Assembly (NCBI GenBank): GCA_947685225.1
Contig: CANTUV010000076.1
Span: forward strand, 4,030,001-4,094,000
Direction of reading: 5' to 3'
Length of the DNA: 64,000 bases
From: Garcia nutans
Taxonomy: Eukaryota > Streptophyta > Magnoliopsida > Malpighiales > Euphorbiaceae
The translations under genes and the position numbers were made by a program. This document shows, in pieces, positions 1 through 11,980 of this stretch (position 1 is the stretch's first letter; the number at the start of each line of letters is the position of its first letter). A model generated the notes under the pieces. The model was not told the DNA's origin and made no database searches. It saw only the letters and a list, made by a program, of their open reading frames with translations.

Positions 1-300
1 ATTGAAATATTCGATCAAAGCAAATTGAAAGGGTCGAGCCAAAAGTTCAATCTCCTCAGGCGTAAAGGAAACGGCAGGAACCCCTTTAAATCTAGTAGGC
101 GATTTGGAAGACATAGAAGAAGAATCCACCTCCCTAAAAGATCGATCAATAAAAGAAGAATCATGTTGTGCAGAAGAGAGACCAGATTTGAGGGTGCCGG
201 CAAAGGTGAGGCCGGCCGGCCTAGGCGGGGCCGTCGCCGGAAGAGGATCAGCAACCGTGTTTGTACCTTTGCTGGATCTGGATCAAAATAATGCTGGATC
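1..300 (-). pseudogene. LINE ORF1 N-terminal fragment (DUF4283-type)
   Basis: Read on the minus strand, an open frame of about 88 residues ends in a segment of the form RFKGVPAVSFTPEEIELLARPF. That is the usual lead-in to the DUF4283 domain of plant L1-type LINE ORF1 proteins and related zinc-knuckle proteins. A stop follows at once (F-N-L-L-stop); shifting one base restores a family-like continuation, so I read a frameshift or an early stop. A Met lies about 40 residues before the conserved segment. Sequence at about 300-460, upstream on the minus strand, looks like the 5' leader. The element runs off the left edge, so how much of it survives is unknown. It could instead be a non-LINE DUF4283 gene, but that is less likely given the decay. 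Confidence 0.6.
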
Positions 301-460
301 TTTGAAACTTAATTCAACTAAATCACAGCTTCTGCAATGGCTGTTTGATACGATCTACTGTGTTCTTGGGAGCTTCGAGAGACCTTCAATGACAGTCAAG
401 AAAGCAGAAAACTCTATATATATGCACCACCAACAATAACTAAAGTTGAACCGTGTTACC

Positions 461-3400
461 TCTGTCAGGATCTGTTAATTCAACGATCGAATAATTATAT
501 AATAATGTATAAATCCTTTTTCATTTTTACAGTTAGGAGTATTCTTGAACAGTTTATTTACCAATTGAAACTATGTTTATTTTTTGAAACTATGTTTTTT
601 TTTAAATTTCACGTGGTATTTTTCACGTTTAATTTATATATTTACACTTTAATTTTTAATATTAATTTTAAAATTAAACCTAAATTAATAAAGAGGAAGA
701 ATATAATTTTTTACCAATCACTAACATCTGAAATCAATATAAATCTTTGAGCGTTTATTTGAGACTCTTAATTAATTTAGGCTTCTTATGTTTTCATACT
801 TTTATCTTTTCAACTATTTCAATTCAATCCTGTAATTTTTTTTCAAATCTCAAAATTTTATTGTGTTAATAATACATTTATTGACTTATAACTGTTTAAT
901 AATTTTTTATAGTAAAAAATCAATTAATTAAATTCACAATCAGTTATATCTTGACTAATCCATTTAATTGTTTTAATAATTATTAAAAATTGATTAATAA
1001 CTAAGAAAAAAAATATAACGATGAATGATTTCTGCGAAATTTCATTTTCACTATAACTGTATAATTAATTTGCTATACTTCTTAAAAATAACATAATATA
1101 TTTCTAATTTTAAATTTATATTGGTCACGTCTTATATCACATGACAACCCTTATTAGAGAATTCTAATCCATCTTATATCATGAACAACAGATAATGTAA
1201 AGTCCAATTCTAATAATATAACATATTAAAAACATTATATATATATATATATATAGATATATAATGTGTAATGTGCTGAAATAATGAAATTCAAACATAA
1301 AATTTCTTATGTGTATGTGTGGTGTGGGAAGTGCAACCATATACAGAACCTAATTAATTTGTTAAATAAATTAATCAAGCTCGACTCTAAATTTTGAGTT
1401 GGTGTATTTTTACAATTAACTTTGAGTTAGTGTATTTTCACAAAAAAAAAAAAATTGTAATTAATGTATAAAAGTTTGAGCTTAATTTTGAGTTGGTGTA
1501 TTTTTACAATTAATGTATAATGTAAGACTTACTCTAATGTTTACAATGTACATGTACCTTAATTTTTTATTGGTCAATGAATAAAGACGTAATAGACTAT
1601 AACACTTCTTTATGCTCCATAAACATTTTTTTTTTATTTCGCTTTCAAATTTTTTATTTTTATTTTTTAAAAAATATGTGTATATATGGCTTGCATTATC
1701 CCATTCATAAAAAAAAAACCTATTGAATTATAATAGACAAAATGTACCTTCCTATATGCATATGTTATTTTCAGATGATTTTCTAAATATCGAATTTATA
1801 TCAATGTTTTTCTGTAAAATGTATCTAGCATACATATGTTATTTTCATATCATTTAAAACATACCAAATTTTATATCTATGTTTTTATTTTTGGTATGAC
1901 CAATGTGATTTATTATTTGACATGGAAAAGGATTTTTCATATAGTAAATTTATTTTCGGTCAAAAAAAGTTGCAGCATCCTTGCCCCCACTTGGCCATTG
2001 TGTTGTGACATTTAAATCTTATTCTAAGAATTCATATATAGTAATTATATACATTTTTAATGAAATTAGATATAAATCATATAATTCTCATTTATGAAAA
2101 TATATTATATGATTAGTAGTAAATAAAATATAAAATTTTAAAAATCATAAGTCATATTTTAATTTGAATTTTTTTATAAATATAAAGACGACCATATTAA
2201 AAAATTAATTAGCTCAACATGACAACACTAAGTGTATATACTCCACTCATCGGCCATATCATACCATAATTAAATTTTTTATATTTTCAACTAAGTCTGA
2301 TTATGTAACTATAAATATACGATCCTTCATATTTATTAAGATTTTCATGAATATTAATTTCATATAATGATAATATAAACCCCAAAATTAGAGAATAAAT
2401 ATTTTCATGAAAAAAACAGTTCTCATAAAGACAAACACAGAGAAAAAAAATATTAAGTAGCAAAGAAATATTATGTTGTGATATATATATATATATATTT
2501 GGAATTTCAGTTGAGAAAGGACGATATGAAACTTAATTTGTATTAGTTGAAGAAAAAAAAAAGAGAAGATTGGAAGTCATAGCATGGGATCTGTATTTGG
2601 AGTTTTTCGAAATTTAAATTTAACTTTAATCTCAGAATCTATTGGCAATTAAAAAAGAGTATAATGCACACCCATGATGACTAAATTCCTTATATTGTGT
2701 TACATTTACTTGTTTTAAAAATATATTTTTTTTCTCAGAAGTTATTATACCAAATTGAAAATATTTTTTCTCAGAAGTCATTATAAAAAATTGCTATTTT
2801 TTTTCTTTTCTTTGTCCCTTCGGACACATCCCATAAAATTGCAATTTCTTTGAGTAAGATGGGATGTGATAAAATATTGGGATGGATTCAAAAGTTAATA
2901 AGGATAATACCAAAGATGCAACCATAAAATAGAGAAAACAATAAATTTAATGTAGTTTGGCATAAACTTACATCAACAGACAAAGAAAAAATAGGTAATA
3001 ACTTTCAAACTCTTATTCCAATATGCTCACCACTCTTAAAAATTAAAATTATATCACTCTTAACAAACTCTCTGTAAGATATAAGGCTTATATAAATATT
3101 GGTAAAATATAATTACATGATTGCACAAAAGCTCTTGAAGAATTTTTTCTATAATACTCATATTTATAATATTATTCACTACTAATTCTAATTCGAATCC
3201 TTAATTAAGAATAACTTAAAATAGGAATTCTACATAATTTATGTAGAAAATAATTCTCCACTAAATTAGGAATAAGTCACATGTACAAAATAGGAAAATC
3301 CATTATTCCAAAACTAATTAGGATTTTGAGGCACAATTCTAGCATAAAATTTATAGGACAAATATGAGAATACTTTTTTTTTAAACTTTTCACAATACCT

Positions 3401-3598
3401 ATTTAAGTTTCTATTTAAATCATAAGATACATAACAAACATGATAAAATTCGTTGAGTAATAATTCTATTTTCATCCTTGACCATTAATGAATAATTTTA
3501 AAATCATATCTTTTTGATAATTAAAATAACATTTAAATGCATATCATAAATTAATTTCCGTCAATGAAAAGGTTGTTTAATTCTCTATTGATTATCAT
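461..3598. other. AT-rich intergenic DNA, no gene seen
   Basis: I see no protein-like reading frame or RNA gene here. The sequence is strongly AT-rich with simple runs, for example an (AT)n tract near 1229-1256 and another near 2480-2500, and short poly-A/T stretches. A short motif with the phrase TTTTGAGTTGGTGTATTTTT recurs near 1393 and 1487, separated by similar AT-rich text, which suggests a small local duplication. Confidence 0.5.
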
Positions 3599-4124
3599 CA
3601 ACAAGGAGACAACAAATAATGAGCTTGCTTTAATACCACCTACTGCAACGATGAACATTTGTACGTCTTAAATGAAAATAATTCATGGAGTTCATCAGAA
3701 GATTTCGCTAACGGAGCTCTTCATTGGCTAGGCTCTTATAAGTCTTCTTGTTTATCTTCTTCTTTCGAGACTAATTTTATTATTGCTTTTAATGTAGAAG
3801 ATGAAAATTTTCAAGTATTTCTATGTACAGATTTGAACAAGTAGTGTCGGCCAAATCTTGTTGTTCTAGGAGAATGCCTTTGTGTAAGCTATCAATTAGT
3901 CGGTGATTATAAAATTATTGGAGTATGGTGAAGAATTATCATGGACTAAATTGTTTACAGCTCTAAATAAATTTAAACCTCTTTTCTTTACCATAGATGG
4001 CCAAATAATTTGTAGTTCTTTTGATTTTGGATCACTGGCCAGATTTGATATAAAGAAGAAGAGTTTGCAGTTTATCACATTTGATAAAAAGCATTGTTAT
4101 AGCCAGTTTGGATTACTTCCATAA
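3599..4124 (+). pseudogene. F-box protein relic (F-box-associated domain only)
   Basis: Translations in two frames give a string of phrases typical of the C-terminal F-box-associated (FBA) interaction domain: YVLNENNSWSSSEDFANGALHWLG, then IIAFNVEDENFQVF, then LVVLGECLCVSY, then YGEELSWTKLF, then a strand resembling DGQIICSSFDFGSLARFDI. In FBA proteins this domain follows an N-terminal F-box and binds the substrate of an SCF ubiquitin ligase. Here no F-box is found upstream. A stop (near 3842) and a frame change near 3895-3903 break the frame, and the C-terminus ends early. It is therefore a truncated, dead copy of a family that commonly leaves such relics. The exact start is arbitrary. Confidence 0.72.
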
Positions 4125-4875
4125 GCATGAATTTGTCATTAATCTTAATAAAATTTCTCTATCTGATTTATGATTTATATATAAAAGAATAAAAACAAAA
4201 TTTGCTGTTGTTTGAGAATGCCTGATGATCTCCTCATACAATTGAAGGAGAAAAATATTATTAGTTTGGCCAAGTGAACACGGTTAAATAATAGGACGGA
4301 GACCTTAATAATTAGTTAATAATTTTATTATTGGTTATTTCTTTCCTTTCACCAACAAAGTTTGTATTGTTCTTATGTTAATTTAGTGATAACTTGTAAG
4401 TCTGTTTAAAAAAAAAAGGAATCAAAGTCTAATTGGAAACTAATAAAATTACCAAATAGGAATCCTAAATATTCTAAAAGGTAAACTTAACAGTCTAGGG
4501 TCAAAATTGGCATACAGTGAAAAAATTTTGTTTTCCTTGTCAAATGGCCATTAGTGTTTGCCTTGTCTTCCAAGTATATATGCCTTTTGACTCTTTTGCC
4601 CTTTTGGCTCCCATAAATAAATAAATAGACCTCACCTCATTTTAATTTTATACTCACTACAACTAGCAAGAAAGCACACAATTTCTCTTTACTCTGAATA
4701 ATTTTCTCTCTCTCTCTCTTTGCCCTTTTAGGAGCTTAATTTTATCCGATTCTTGGCCATATTATATATATTATATATATTTTATTGACTTGAGTTTTAA
4801 TTCTAAGATACATCACAAAAAAATACTCTTTATTTTTTAAAAATTTTATAATATTAATATGGATGATGACACTAT
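4125..4875. other. AT-rich intergenic DNA with a promoter-like patch
   Basis: No open frame is supported. Around 4560-4740 there is a TATA-like run and a CT-rich stretch (CTCTCTCTCTC near 4707) that resembles a plant core promoter and leader, followed near 4761-4782 by a second ATATATTATATATA run. No coding sequence follows before the hAT element at 4884, so this may be the stranded promoter of a lost gene. Confidence 0.35.
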
Positions 4876-4883
4876 GACATAGC

Positions 4884-5268
4884 CAGCGGCGGAACCAGAG
4901 ACATGTTGAGAGGGGGCAAAATTACCTGTTGCTGCCGCCTGCCTGCTCGTGCTCGGTCGTCTCCGTCGCCGTCGCCGTCCGTTCACTGTCTCTCTCGCCT
5001 GCTCGCCGTCGTCTGCAACTCTCTCTGTCTCTCTGCCTCTCTCGCTCTCGCTCGAGCCAGCAGCAGCCTGCTGCTGCTGGCTTTCCCCGAGGGGCATTTC
5101 AGTAAATTCACATGAGAGGTTGTCTTCAACCTCTCACGTGAACGGGTCTCTGCTGATAACTGCGTGGGACTGGGGAGGGGGGGAGTGGAGCTCTCTTTAT
5201 ATATGTGTTCATTGCCGCCGGCGAGGGGGGTTGTCTGCCCCCACACGACCCCTCCAGCTCCGCCCCTG
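4884..5268. mobile_element. Non-autonomous hAT-type element (GC-rich, 385 bp)
   Basis: The left end reads CAGCGGCGGAACCAGAG and the right end, reverse-complemented, reads CAGGGGCGGAGCTGGAG. This is the CAG-N-GGCGGA type of terminal inverted repeat common on plant hAT elements. The element is flanked by an 8-bp direct repeat, GACATAGC at 4876-4883 and GACATAGT at 5269-5276, which differ only at the last base; 8 bp is the hAT target-site length. The interior is far richer in G and C than the surrounding DNA and contains several small hairpins, such as the CAGCAGCAG/CTGCTGCTG pair near 5060 and a GAGAGGTTG/CAACCTCTC pair near 5114-5136. Open frames inside it on both strands are by-products of composition. 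It encodes no transposase. Confidence 0.85.
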
Positions 5269-5567
5269 GACATAGTTTAACGACAATTGTATATCTCTCG
5301 GAGAATAAATTCATAATTGATTATTATTTTACTAATATATGTAATATTTTAAAAAACATAAATGATTTATTTTTACTAATATGTAAGAGATGCATTAAAA
5401 GTTACTTAAAAAGGGAAAAAATAAAAAATGAATAAACGTTGACGCCAATACCATCTAAGGTGCATAAAAAAATATCAAGTAGTAAAATGAATTTTTTTTC
5501 TTATCTTTTTTTTTTCTTTGGATAAAAAAAGGTGCATGATATAGAGAAATGGAGGGGATGTAAATAA

Positions 5568-6291
5568 GAATGACAATGAGTATGATACTCGTCAAAATTA
5601 TTTTATCTGAACTCGAATTTATTTAATTTTTAAATTATTTAAATCTATTTAAACTTGATTATAGCTATATTCGTATCCATTATAAACTCGTTTAATATTA
5701 CACATTTACTATCTAAATCATTTTAATTACCTGTTTAAATATAAAAATATAAAAATATTATAAAATTTAAAATATAAATTATAATTTTTTAATAAAATTA
5801 TGTGGTATGCTAGATCAACTTTTCCAGTGATGTATACTGTTTCTCTTTCGGTTGTAATAATGTTTTGAAGTTTTTTCACATAGTTGTCGGGTGTCTTTAG
5901 GCCGAATGTAATTGGGGTCAAATTTTGGATAGTTTACACCTCACAAGTATGTTTTTTCCCATCTAACAATAATAATAATATTATTTTCTATAAAAAAAAT
6001 AAAAATTTAATATTAACATAATTTTATTAAAAATAATTTCATACCGCATAATTTTATAATTAAAATAAAATATATTAAATATAAAATTATTTAATAAAAT
6101 ATAATTAATATGTAATCGAATAATAAATAATGGATATTCAAAGATCTAAACCCGAATCTGACTCAAATTCGTCACGAATAATAAAAATATTATCCGTACC
6201 TATCCAAATCCATTCATAAACTATCCATACCTTATATAAATGAATCGAGACAAGTCAGATATTCGAAAATACCCTATTCGTTACTATTACA
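5568..6291. repeat. Probable old MITE-like repeat
   Basis: The left end reads AGAATGACAATGAGTATGA and the right end, reverse-complemented, reads GTAATAGTAACGAATAGGG. The two match at a little over half of the positions, mostly differing by transitions, as expected of a methylated old repeat. The inner flanks on both sides contain similar words (ACTCGAAT, CCGTACC, CCATTATAAACTCG). Plant genomes hold many elements with this kind of end. The target duplication is not clear, so the exact limits are approximate. No gene is seen inside; one short minus frame near 5727-5921 is not recognised. Confidence 0.4.
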
Positions 6292-7530
6292 AGATAGTCT
6301 TATATTATTTTTACCCAAAAGAAAGCTAATCTATAAATTATATAGTGGAGAAAATTTAATTGACGAAAATAGAATGAAAATTAAAAACCAAGCACCCTAC
6401 CTTCTCTTCAAAATTAAGTGATATAAAATTGTGGGTCCAATAGATTGGTTTTGTATTTGTTGACTGTTTGGGTGAAGGCAAGAATTAGAATGCATGTATT
6501 TTAGAAATCTAATTAATTAGACCCAATTTCATAAAACTATGAAAACTATAATATTATATCATGATTTTTGTAGGGTACGCAGCGGAAGTTAAAGAACAAG
6601 GCAAGGGGAAACAATATTCCTAATATATTTAGTCAAAAAATTCCTATCTAAATAGATAAAATTTAGAAAAATTTTCTATTGAATTTTTATTGAAATCTAA
6701 AAACTGTCTTTACTTTGTAATACCTTTATTTTCTAATTACTTAGTAATATCTTTACTTTCTAAAAAGTTTTAATATATAAGATTAGGATTATATAAACTC
6801 TAATTATAAATAAATTTTTTTTTTAAAAAAGGACAATAGAATGTCAAAATAGGAGGAATTATAAATTTTTTTTTTATTGCACATGGATCCAACATTCCTA
6901 TAAAAAATGAATAAGAAGATAAAAATTTATAAAAAGCTGCGACAAATAGAAAAATATATTTTTGGTGGCTTAGACATTAGAATTTAGCTAAAAAAATGAT
7001 GAACACTACAAAACAATTATCATGATTTATTGGCTCATTTTTTTTTATTAAGCTAGACCATTAGAGGGTCCATTTTACAAATTTAAATTTTGATAATAAC
7101 TACTAAATTACCATTAGAGCAGTTTTTGCCAAACTGCTCTATAAAAACTAAGGTCCTCTAGTCCGCAGCATTAGCTAAAAACCATATATGATTGTCTTGC
7201 ATCATCATAATAGTATGATTTTATTACCAATTATATACAACATGATAAAAGAAACATGTTGTAATGATAAATTAATAAAAAAATTGATCCATTATTAAAT
7301 TTTAATTTCTTTCTATGACTAATTAGTCTCTGTCTTCTGCACCTCTCTATTGCATGTAGTAAAGTTCTAGGTCCTAGACTAGCACGGTGGGACTGTAAGT
7401 CTGTAATTAATTGTAAGATGAAAAAAAGGGTTTAAAAAAAAGCCTATTTTCCTTCAATTTCCTTCTGGTTATGTGAAAATAAACATGCAACCTCTCTTTC
7501 TTTCTCTGCCATCATCTCCCTCTGGCCCTC
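6292..7530. other. Upstream region of the P450 gene
   Basis: No coding sequence is seen. A perfect 10-bp hairpin lies at 7116-7140, AGAGCAGTTT with its complement AAACTGCTCT around a 5-base loop, about 530 bp upstream of the P450 start codon. A CT-rich stretch at about 7490-7530 precedes the TATA box. The rest is AT-rich and featureless to my reading. Confidence 0.4.
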
Positions 7531-7531
7531 T

Positions 7532-7542
7532 CTATATATATA
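7532..7542 (+). promoter_or_regulatory. TATA box of the P450 gene
   Basis: CTATATATATA lies about 125 bp upstream of the start codon at 7665, after a CT-rich tract. This gives a 5' leader of roughly 90-100 nt if transcription starts about 30 bp downstream. Spacing and motif fit a plant core promoter; the start site itself is inferred. Confidence 0.6.
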
Positions 7543-7664
7543 GAAATTCGAGGCCAATTTTTGTTCCTATAAAACTGTGGCCAAAGTAACAAGTCTCTCA
7601 AACTAGAGAGAATTTAAATTCAAAGAACCTTTACTACCACCTTATAATTCTTAAGTTTTTGTCA

Positions 7665-10600
7665 ATGGCTGCTGGGTTTTGGGTTGGTGTTTTTGTTAGT
7701 GTTGTTGTTGCTCTATTAAGTCTCATCTTGAATCATTTCTTGCCTATGTTCTTGAAGCATGTTCCTAAAGGCTCATTTGGGTGGCCAATTCTTGGTGAAA
7801 CTCTTGCTTTTTTAAAGCCTCACCCTTCTAATTCCGCTGGAACATTTCTTCAAGACCATTGTTCTAGGTAAGAAAACATATATATATATATATATATATA
7901 CCATTCAGCTTCTCTTTTTTATATTTTTCTTAAATTGAACCCTTAATTCTAGAAGAAAATTATGATTTTCATCTTTTCTAATTGTAGTTATTCATGCATC
8001 TTTGGTTGTATATGTACTTGACCTTCATGAAACAAGCACTTATTGATTTTTAAACTACTGACAGAAATATATGATGTACTTATTGCAGTTTATTATACGA
8101 TGTATAATTGAGATTAAGTGGGAAATATTGTTTTGGGAATTTTCAGGTATGGGAAGGTGTTCAAATCCCATTTGTTTTTTTCTCCAACAGTGGTGTCATG
8201 TGACCAAGACCTGAACTACTTTATTCTTCAAAATGAAGGCAAGTTATTTCAATGTAGTTATCCAAAGCCAATCCATGGGATTCTTGGCAATGTCTCTATG
8301 CTTGTGGCTGTTGGTGACACTCATAAAAGACTTAGAAATGCAGCTCTGTCTTTTGTCAATATTACTAAATCAAAGCCTGAGTTTCTCTATGATATTGAAA
8401 GAACTGCCATTCAAATACTTAACTCTTGGAAAGATAAACAACAGGTCATGTTCTGTGAGGAGGCCAGAAAGGTAAAATAAATTTATTTTTTGTTAATTAA
8501 AAATTCAAGAATCTCATTGTGAAGTTTCTTTAACTCTTCTCTTGTTCCCTTTTTTTTTTTTTCAATTTTTTTATGGTCACAGTTCACATTCAATGTAATA
8601 GTAAAGCAAGTGTTAGGCTTAACACCAGAAGAGCCACAGACTAGAAGAATTCTTGAAGATTTTCTCACTTTTATGAGAGGACTTATTTCTCTCCCACTCT
8701 ATATTCCTGGAACTCCATATGCTAGAGCTGTTCAGGTGCTCATAAAATTCTCTGTTTTTTTTCCCTCTTAATTGTATGTTTTTTTCTGTAAGAGATATTT
8801 TTAAAAAAAATTATCTATAAACATAAAAATTAGTTAACTAGAATGCAATTGGTGGAAAATCAGAATTTTACATAATGCAATTTCTTTATCATTATTTATT
8901 CTAAGAATTTATATTTTATGCAAATACAGGAATTTGGTAGGTATTAATTAGATAATTATTTAATGCAAAATCGAGAATATATATATTTATTAATAGTGGG
9001 ATTCAATAATTATTAAATGGCAGCTAGAAGTTCTTTTTTTTTTTCTTTCTTTATTGATGCAAAAAGAAGGGCATGTGATCAACTTTTCTTTTAAATGAGA
9101 TATCTTTACAGGCTAGAAGAAGGATATCAACTACTGTCAAAGCAATTATAGAGGAAAGAAGAAGAAAAAATGATGATGAAGATGGAAGAAGAAAAAGGAG
9201 AAGTGATTTTCTAGAGATACTTCTATGTGTTGATACCTTATCTGAAGATGAAAAAGTTAGTTTTGTTTTAGATTCTCTGTTGGGTGGATATGAAACCACT
9301 TCTCTCTTAATGGCCATGCTTGTGCATTTTCTATCTCACTCTCCCACTGCATTACACCAACTCAAGGTAATTAAAATTAATTTACTAATTAATTATTAAT
9401 AATCTTAATTAATTAATTAATTAATTAATTAATTTCCTATCTGCCACTATAGGAAATTAATTACAATAGTTCAAAAATAATCTTTTTAATTAATTACAAT
9501 TAATTACACAGCTGGAGCATGAAAAAATAAGAAGTATGAAAGGGAAAGATGAGTATTTGAACTGGGAAGATTATAAAAAGATGGAATTCACTCAAAATGT
9601 AAGAGAATTTTTTTAATTATTATTATTATTTATTTTGTGGGCTTCTCTTTTTAATTAATTTCTTTTTTTTTTTTTCATATTCTCCTGTCATACTTTTTAT
9701 TTTCAGCCATGTTAATTTGCAATGATTATACAAAGCATGATTTTTGCTTTTTTTTCCCCTTATATATATTAATTAATTTTTTGGCTGTAGGTCATCAATG
9801 AAGCACTCAGATATGGAAACATTGTAAAATTTGTGCACCGAAAGGCTCTCAAAGATGTCAAATTTAGAGGTCATTAGCATTTTAAACATATATTAATTAA
9901 TATCTGCTTTACACTTAATCATGCATGCATGCACTTTTTCAATATATATTTTCATCACACTTTCTGGCAGTATTTAATTAATTAGCTACATATTCAAGTT
10001 TACATAATATATAAATTAATCTTCTGATTCTTGAAGATATATTAATATGCGTTTTCATTAGATCTAGCCATGAATTGAATTTTAAAAAAAAATATAATTT
10101 ACTAATTTATAAACTTTTTTTTATTAATTGAGACATGCGGTCCAATATATAATCATGTTTTACCTTCGTTCTAAATTTGATTTGTACTATAATTTTTTTT
10201 TTAAAACTCTGTTTATGTTATTCAGGCTACTTAATTCCATCTGGTTGGAAGGTACTACCTGTCTTTACTGCTGTACATTTAGACACATCTCTACATGCAA
10301 ATGCCCTCCAGTTTTATCCTTGGAGATGGGAGGTAATTAATTTATCACAGTTACATCAACCTTGAGTTGAGATTATCTAGGGCTAGTTGTCCTACAAATA
10401 TATGGACCATCACCCTTTAATTTCTCTCTTTTTTTCAAAATTTTTTAATTGTTACTAGTATTTTTAGGCTTATGTTGGAGTGGACCTATTTGATTAGGAC
10501 AACTTAACTGCTATTTAATTAGTTTCTTCTCTTGAATTTTCATCAATAGTTGAAATGCAACATCCTTTATAATTATTATTATAAACATTAAAATTTTTTT

Positions 10601-11142
10601 GGTAAGTTTGTTCATAAAAATTACACAGTAGCCAAAAAAAATAAATTGTATAGATCAAAATCCCATTTTTATTTTCTAAATCTCAAGATTCAATTGTAAG
10701 TTGAAATTATTTTTTGAAAAGACACATCTTCTATTTTTACCATTTTTAAATTATTTATATTTCTATAACATATTCTAATAACAATTTATAACTCCTGATA
10801 ATGCAGAGTGAAGATCAAACATGCAAGAAATTTACCCCTTTTGGTGGAGGATCAAGATGCTGCCCAGGATCTGAACTAGCTAAGGTTGAAGTAGCATTCT
10901 TTCTCCACCATCTTGTACAGAATTTCAGGTGGGTTCCATTGCCTTTTTATTTTTTTATATTTTTTTAAAAAATTCAAATGCAAATGTATTATTAAAGAAT
11001 AAAATAAATTTGTATTAATGGCAGATGGAGAGCGGATGAAGCTGAGCAAGCCATGGCATATCCATATGTAGAATTTCAAAAAGGACTAATTCTACATTTG
11101 GATCATCTTTGTCCCATTTTAAGCACTGCAGCATCTCATTAG
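7665..11142 (+). CDS. CYP724B: Cytochrome P450, CYP724B (DWARF11-like), brassinosteroid biosynthesis
   Basis: Nine exons give one uninterrupted 482-residue protein: 7665-7867, 8147-8471, 8583-8735, 9112-9366, 9512-9598, 9791-9869, 10226-10332, 10807-10928 and 11025-11142. All introns are GT-AG and the phases agree. An N-terminal membrane anchor is followed by the Pro/Gly-rich VPKGSFGWPILGE segment. The I-helix GGYETT is at about 285-290, the ExxR motif EALR at 345-348, and the heme loop FGGGSRCCPG carries the ligand Cys near 422; all key residues are present. Phrases such as QCSYPKPIHGILG, FVHRKALKDV and YIPGTPYARAVQ are CYP724B hallmarks. In rice and tomato this subfamily hydroxylates brassinosteroid precursors at C-22 in the endoplasmic reticulum membrane, overlapping with CYP90B. 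A TTG two codons earlier is in frame, but the ATG at 7665 matches family starts. The substrate is inferred from the family. Confidence 0.93.
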
Positions 11143-11980
11143 CCTTTGGCTGTCTCCACAAACAACACCTCAAGTACTCATTATTCTTAGTTTCACAATA
11201 TTATTGGGCTTTTTCTTTTCTTTTTCTTTTTTGAAAGAAAGGTGTGTTCCTTAATTATGTATAAGGAGATCAATCTTTCTTTTCCCATCTTAGTAAATTT
11301 TCAATGGATTGTAATATCTTAAACTCTTTTATATAGCTTTTGGTACATATAATCATAATCCATGTTTTCCTTGTTACTATCATGCGCTTGATTTAGCGAT
11401 ATTAAAATTATCTCCAAAGTAAAAAAAAATTTAACTCAAATTTGAGCCAATTTATCAAATTTATATGTGACACAGTTGAGAAGTTTAGGTCTTAGAAAAA
11501 CTATTATTAACTTTGTGAATAATTCATGAATATCTAGTGAAATGGCTGTTAGAAAAATTGAATTAGTTATGGTAGATATAGTTAGGAGAGATAGATACAG
11601 CCTTAAACTAAGTTGGAAAAAATTGGTTTAGAATAATTAATTATCCTACATTTTTCTGAGAATGCAATCCATAATTGCTTCAATAGGATTAACTTAGGAT
11701 TAACGCATATTGAATTAAATTGAGATAAATGATAACTATGGCACTTTGCCAATTAAAAATGGAGAAAAGAAAAGAAAAGAAAAGGCCATAATAAGAACAA
11801 CAAAAAATAAGCAAAAAAAAAAAAAGAATAAAGAAAGTCTTAAAAAAAGCAATTTAGTTGCTAATATTTCCTTCTTTCATTAATTATTGTTACCAAAGTA
11901 ATTAACACCAAGAGTCCAACAAATACCTTAGAATAATCACACAACTCAAGGCTATATTACAGCCTCTAAGGAGGAATATT
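11143..11980. other. Intergenic spacer between convergent 3' ends
   Basis: The P450 (plus) and the subtilase (minus) end toward each other here. The spacer is AT-rich with A-runs near 11765-11830 and no open frame I can support. It must hold both 3' UTRs and polyadenylation sites, but plant signals are too loose to place by eye. Confidence 0.5.

Noticed and set aside
4846..5435. Overlapping open frames on both strands in the GC-rich patch
   Set aside because: They are caused by the composition of the hAT element at 4884-5268 and cross its ends; none resembles a protein family.
5727..5921. Minus-strand frame MTPITFGLKTPDNY
   Set aside because: Short, lies inside a MITE-like repeat and matches no family I recognise.
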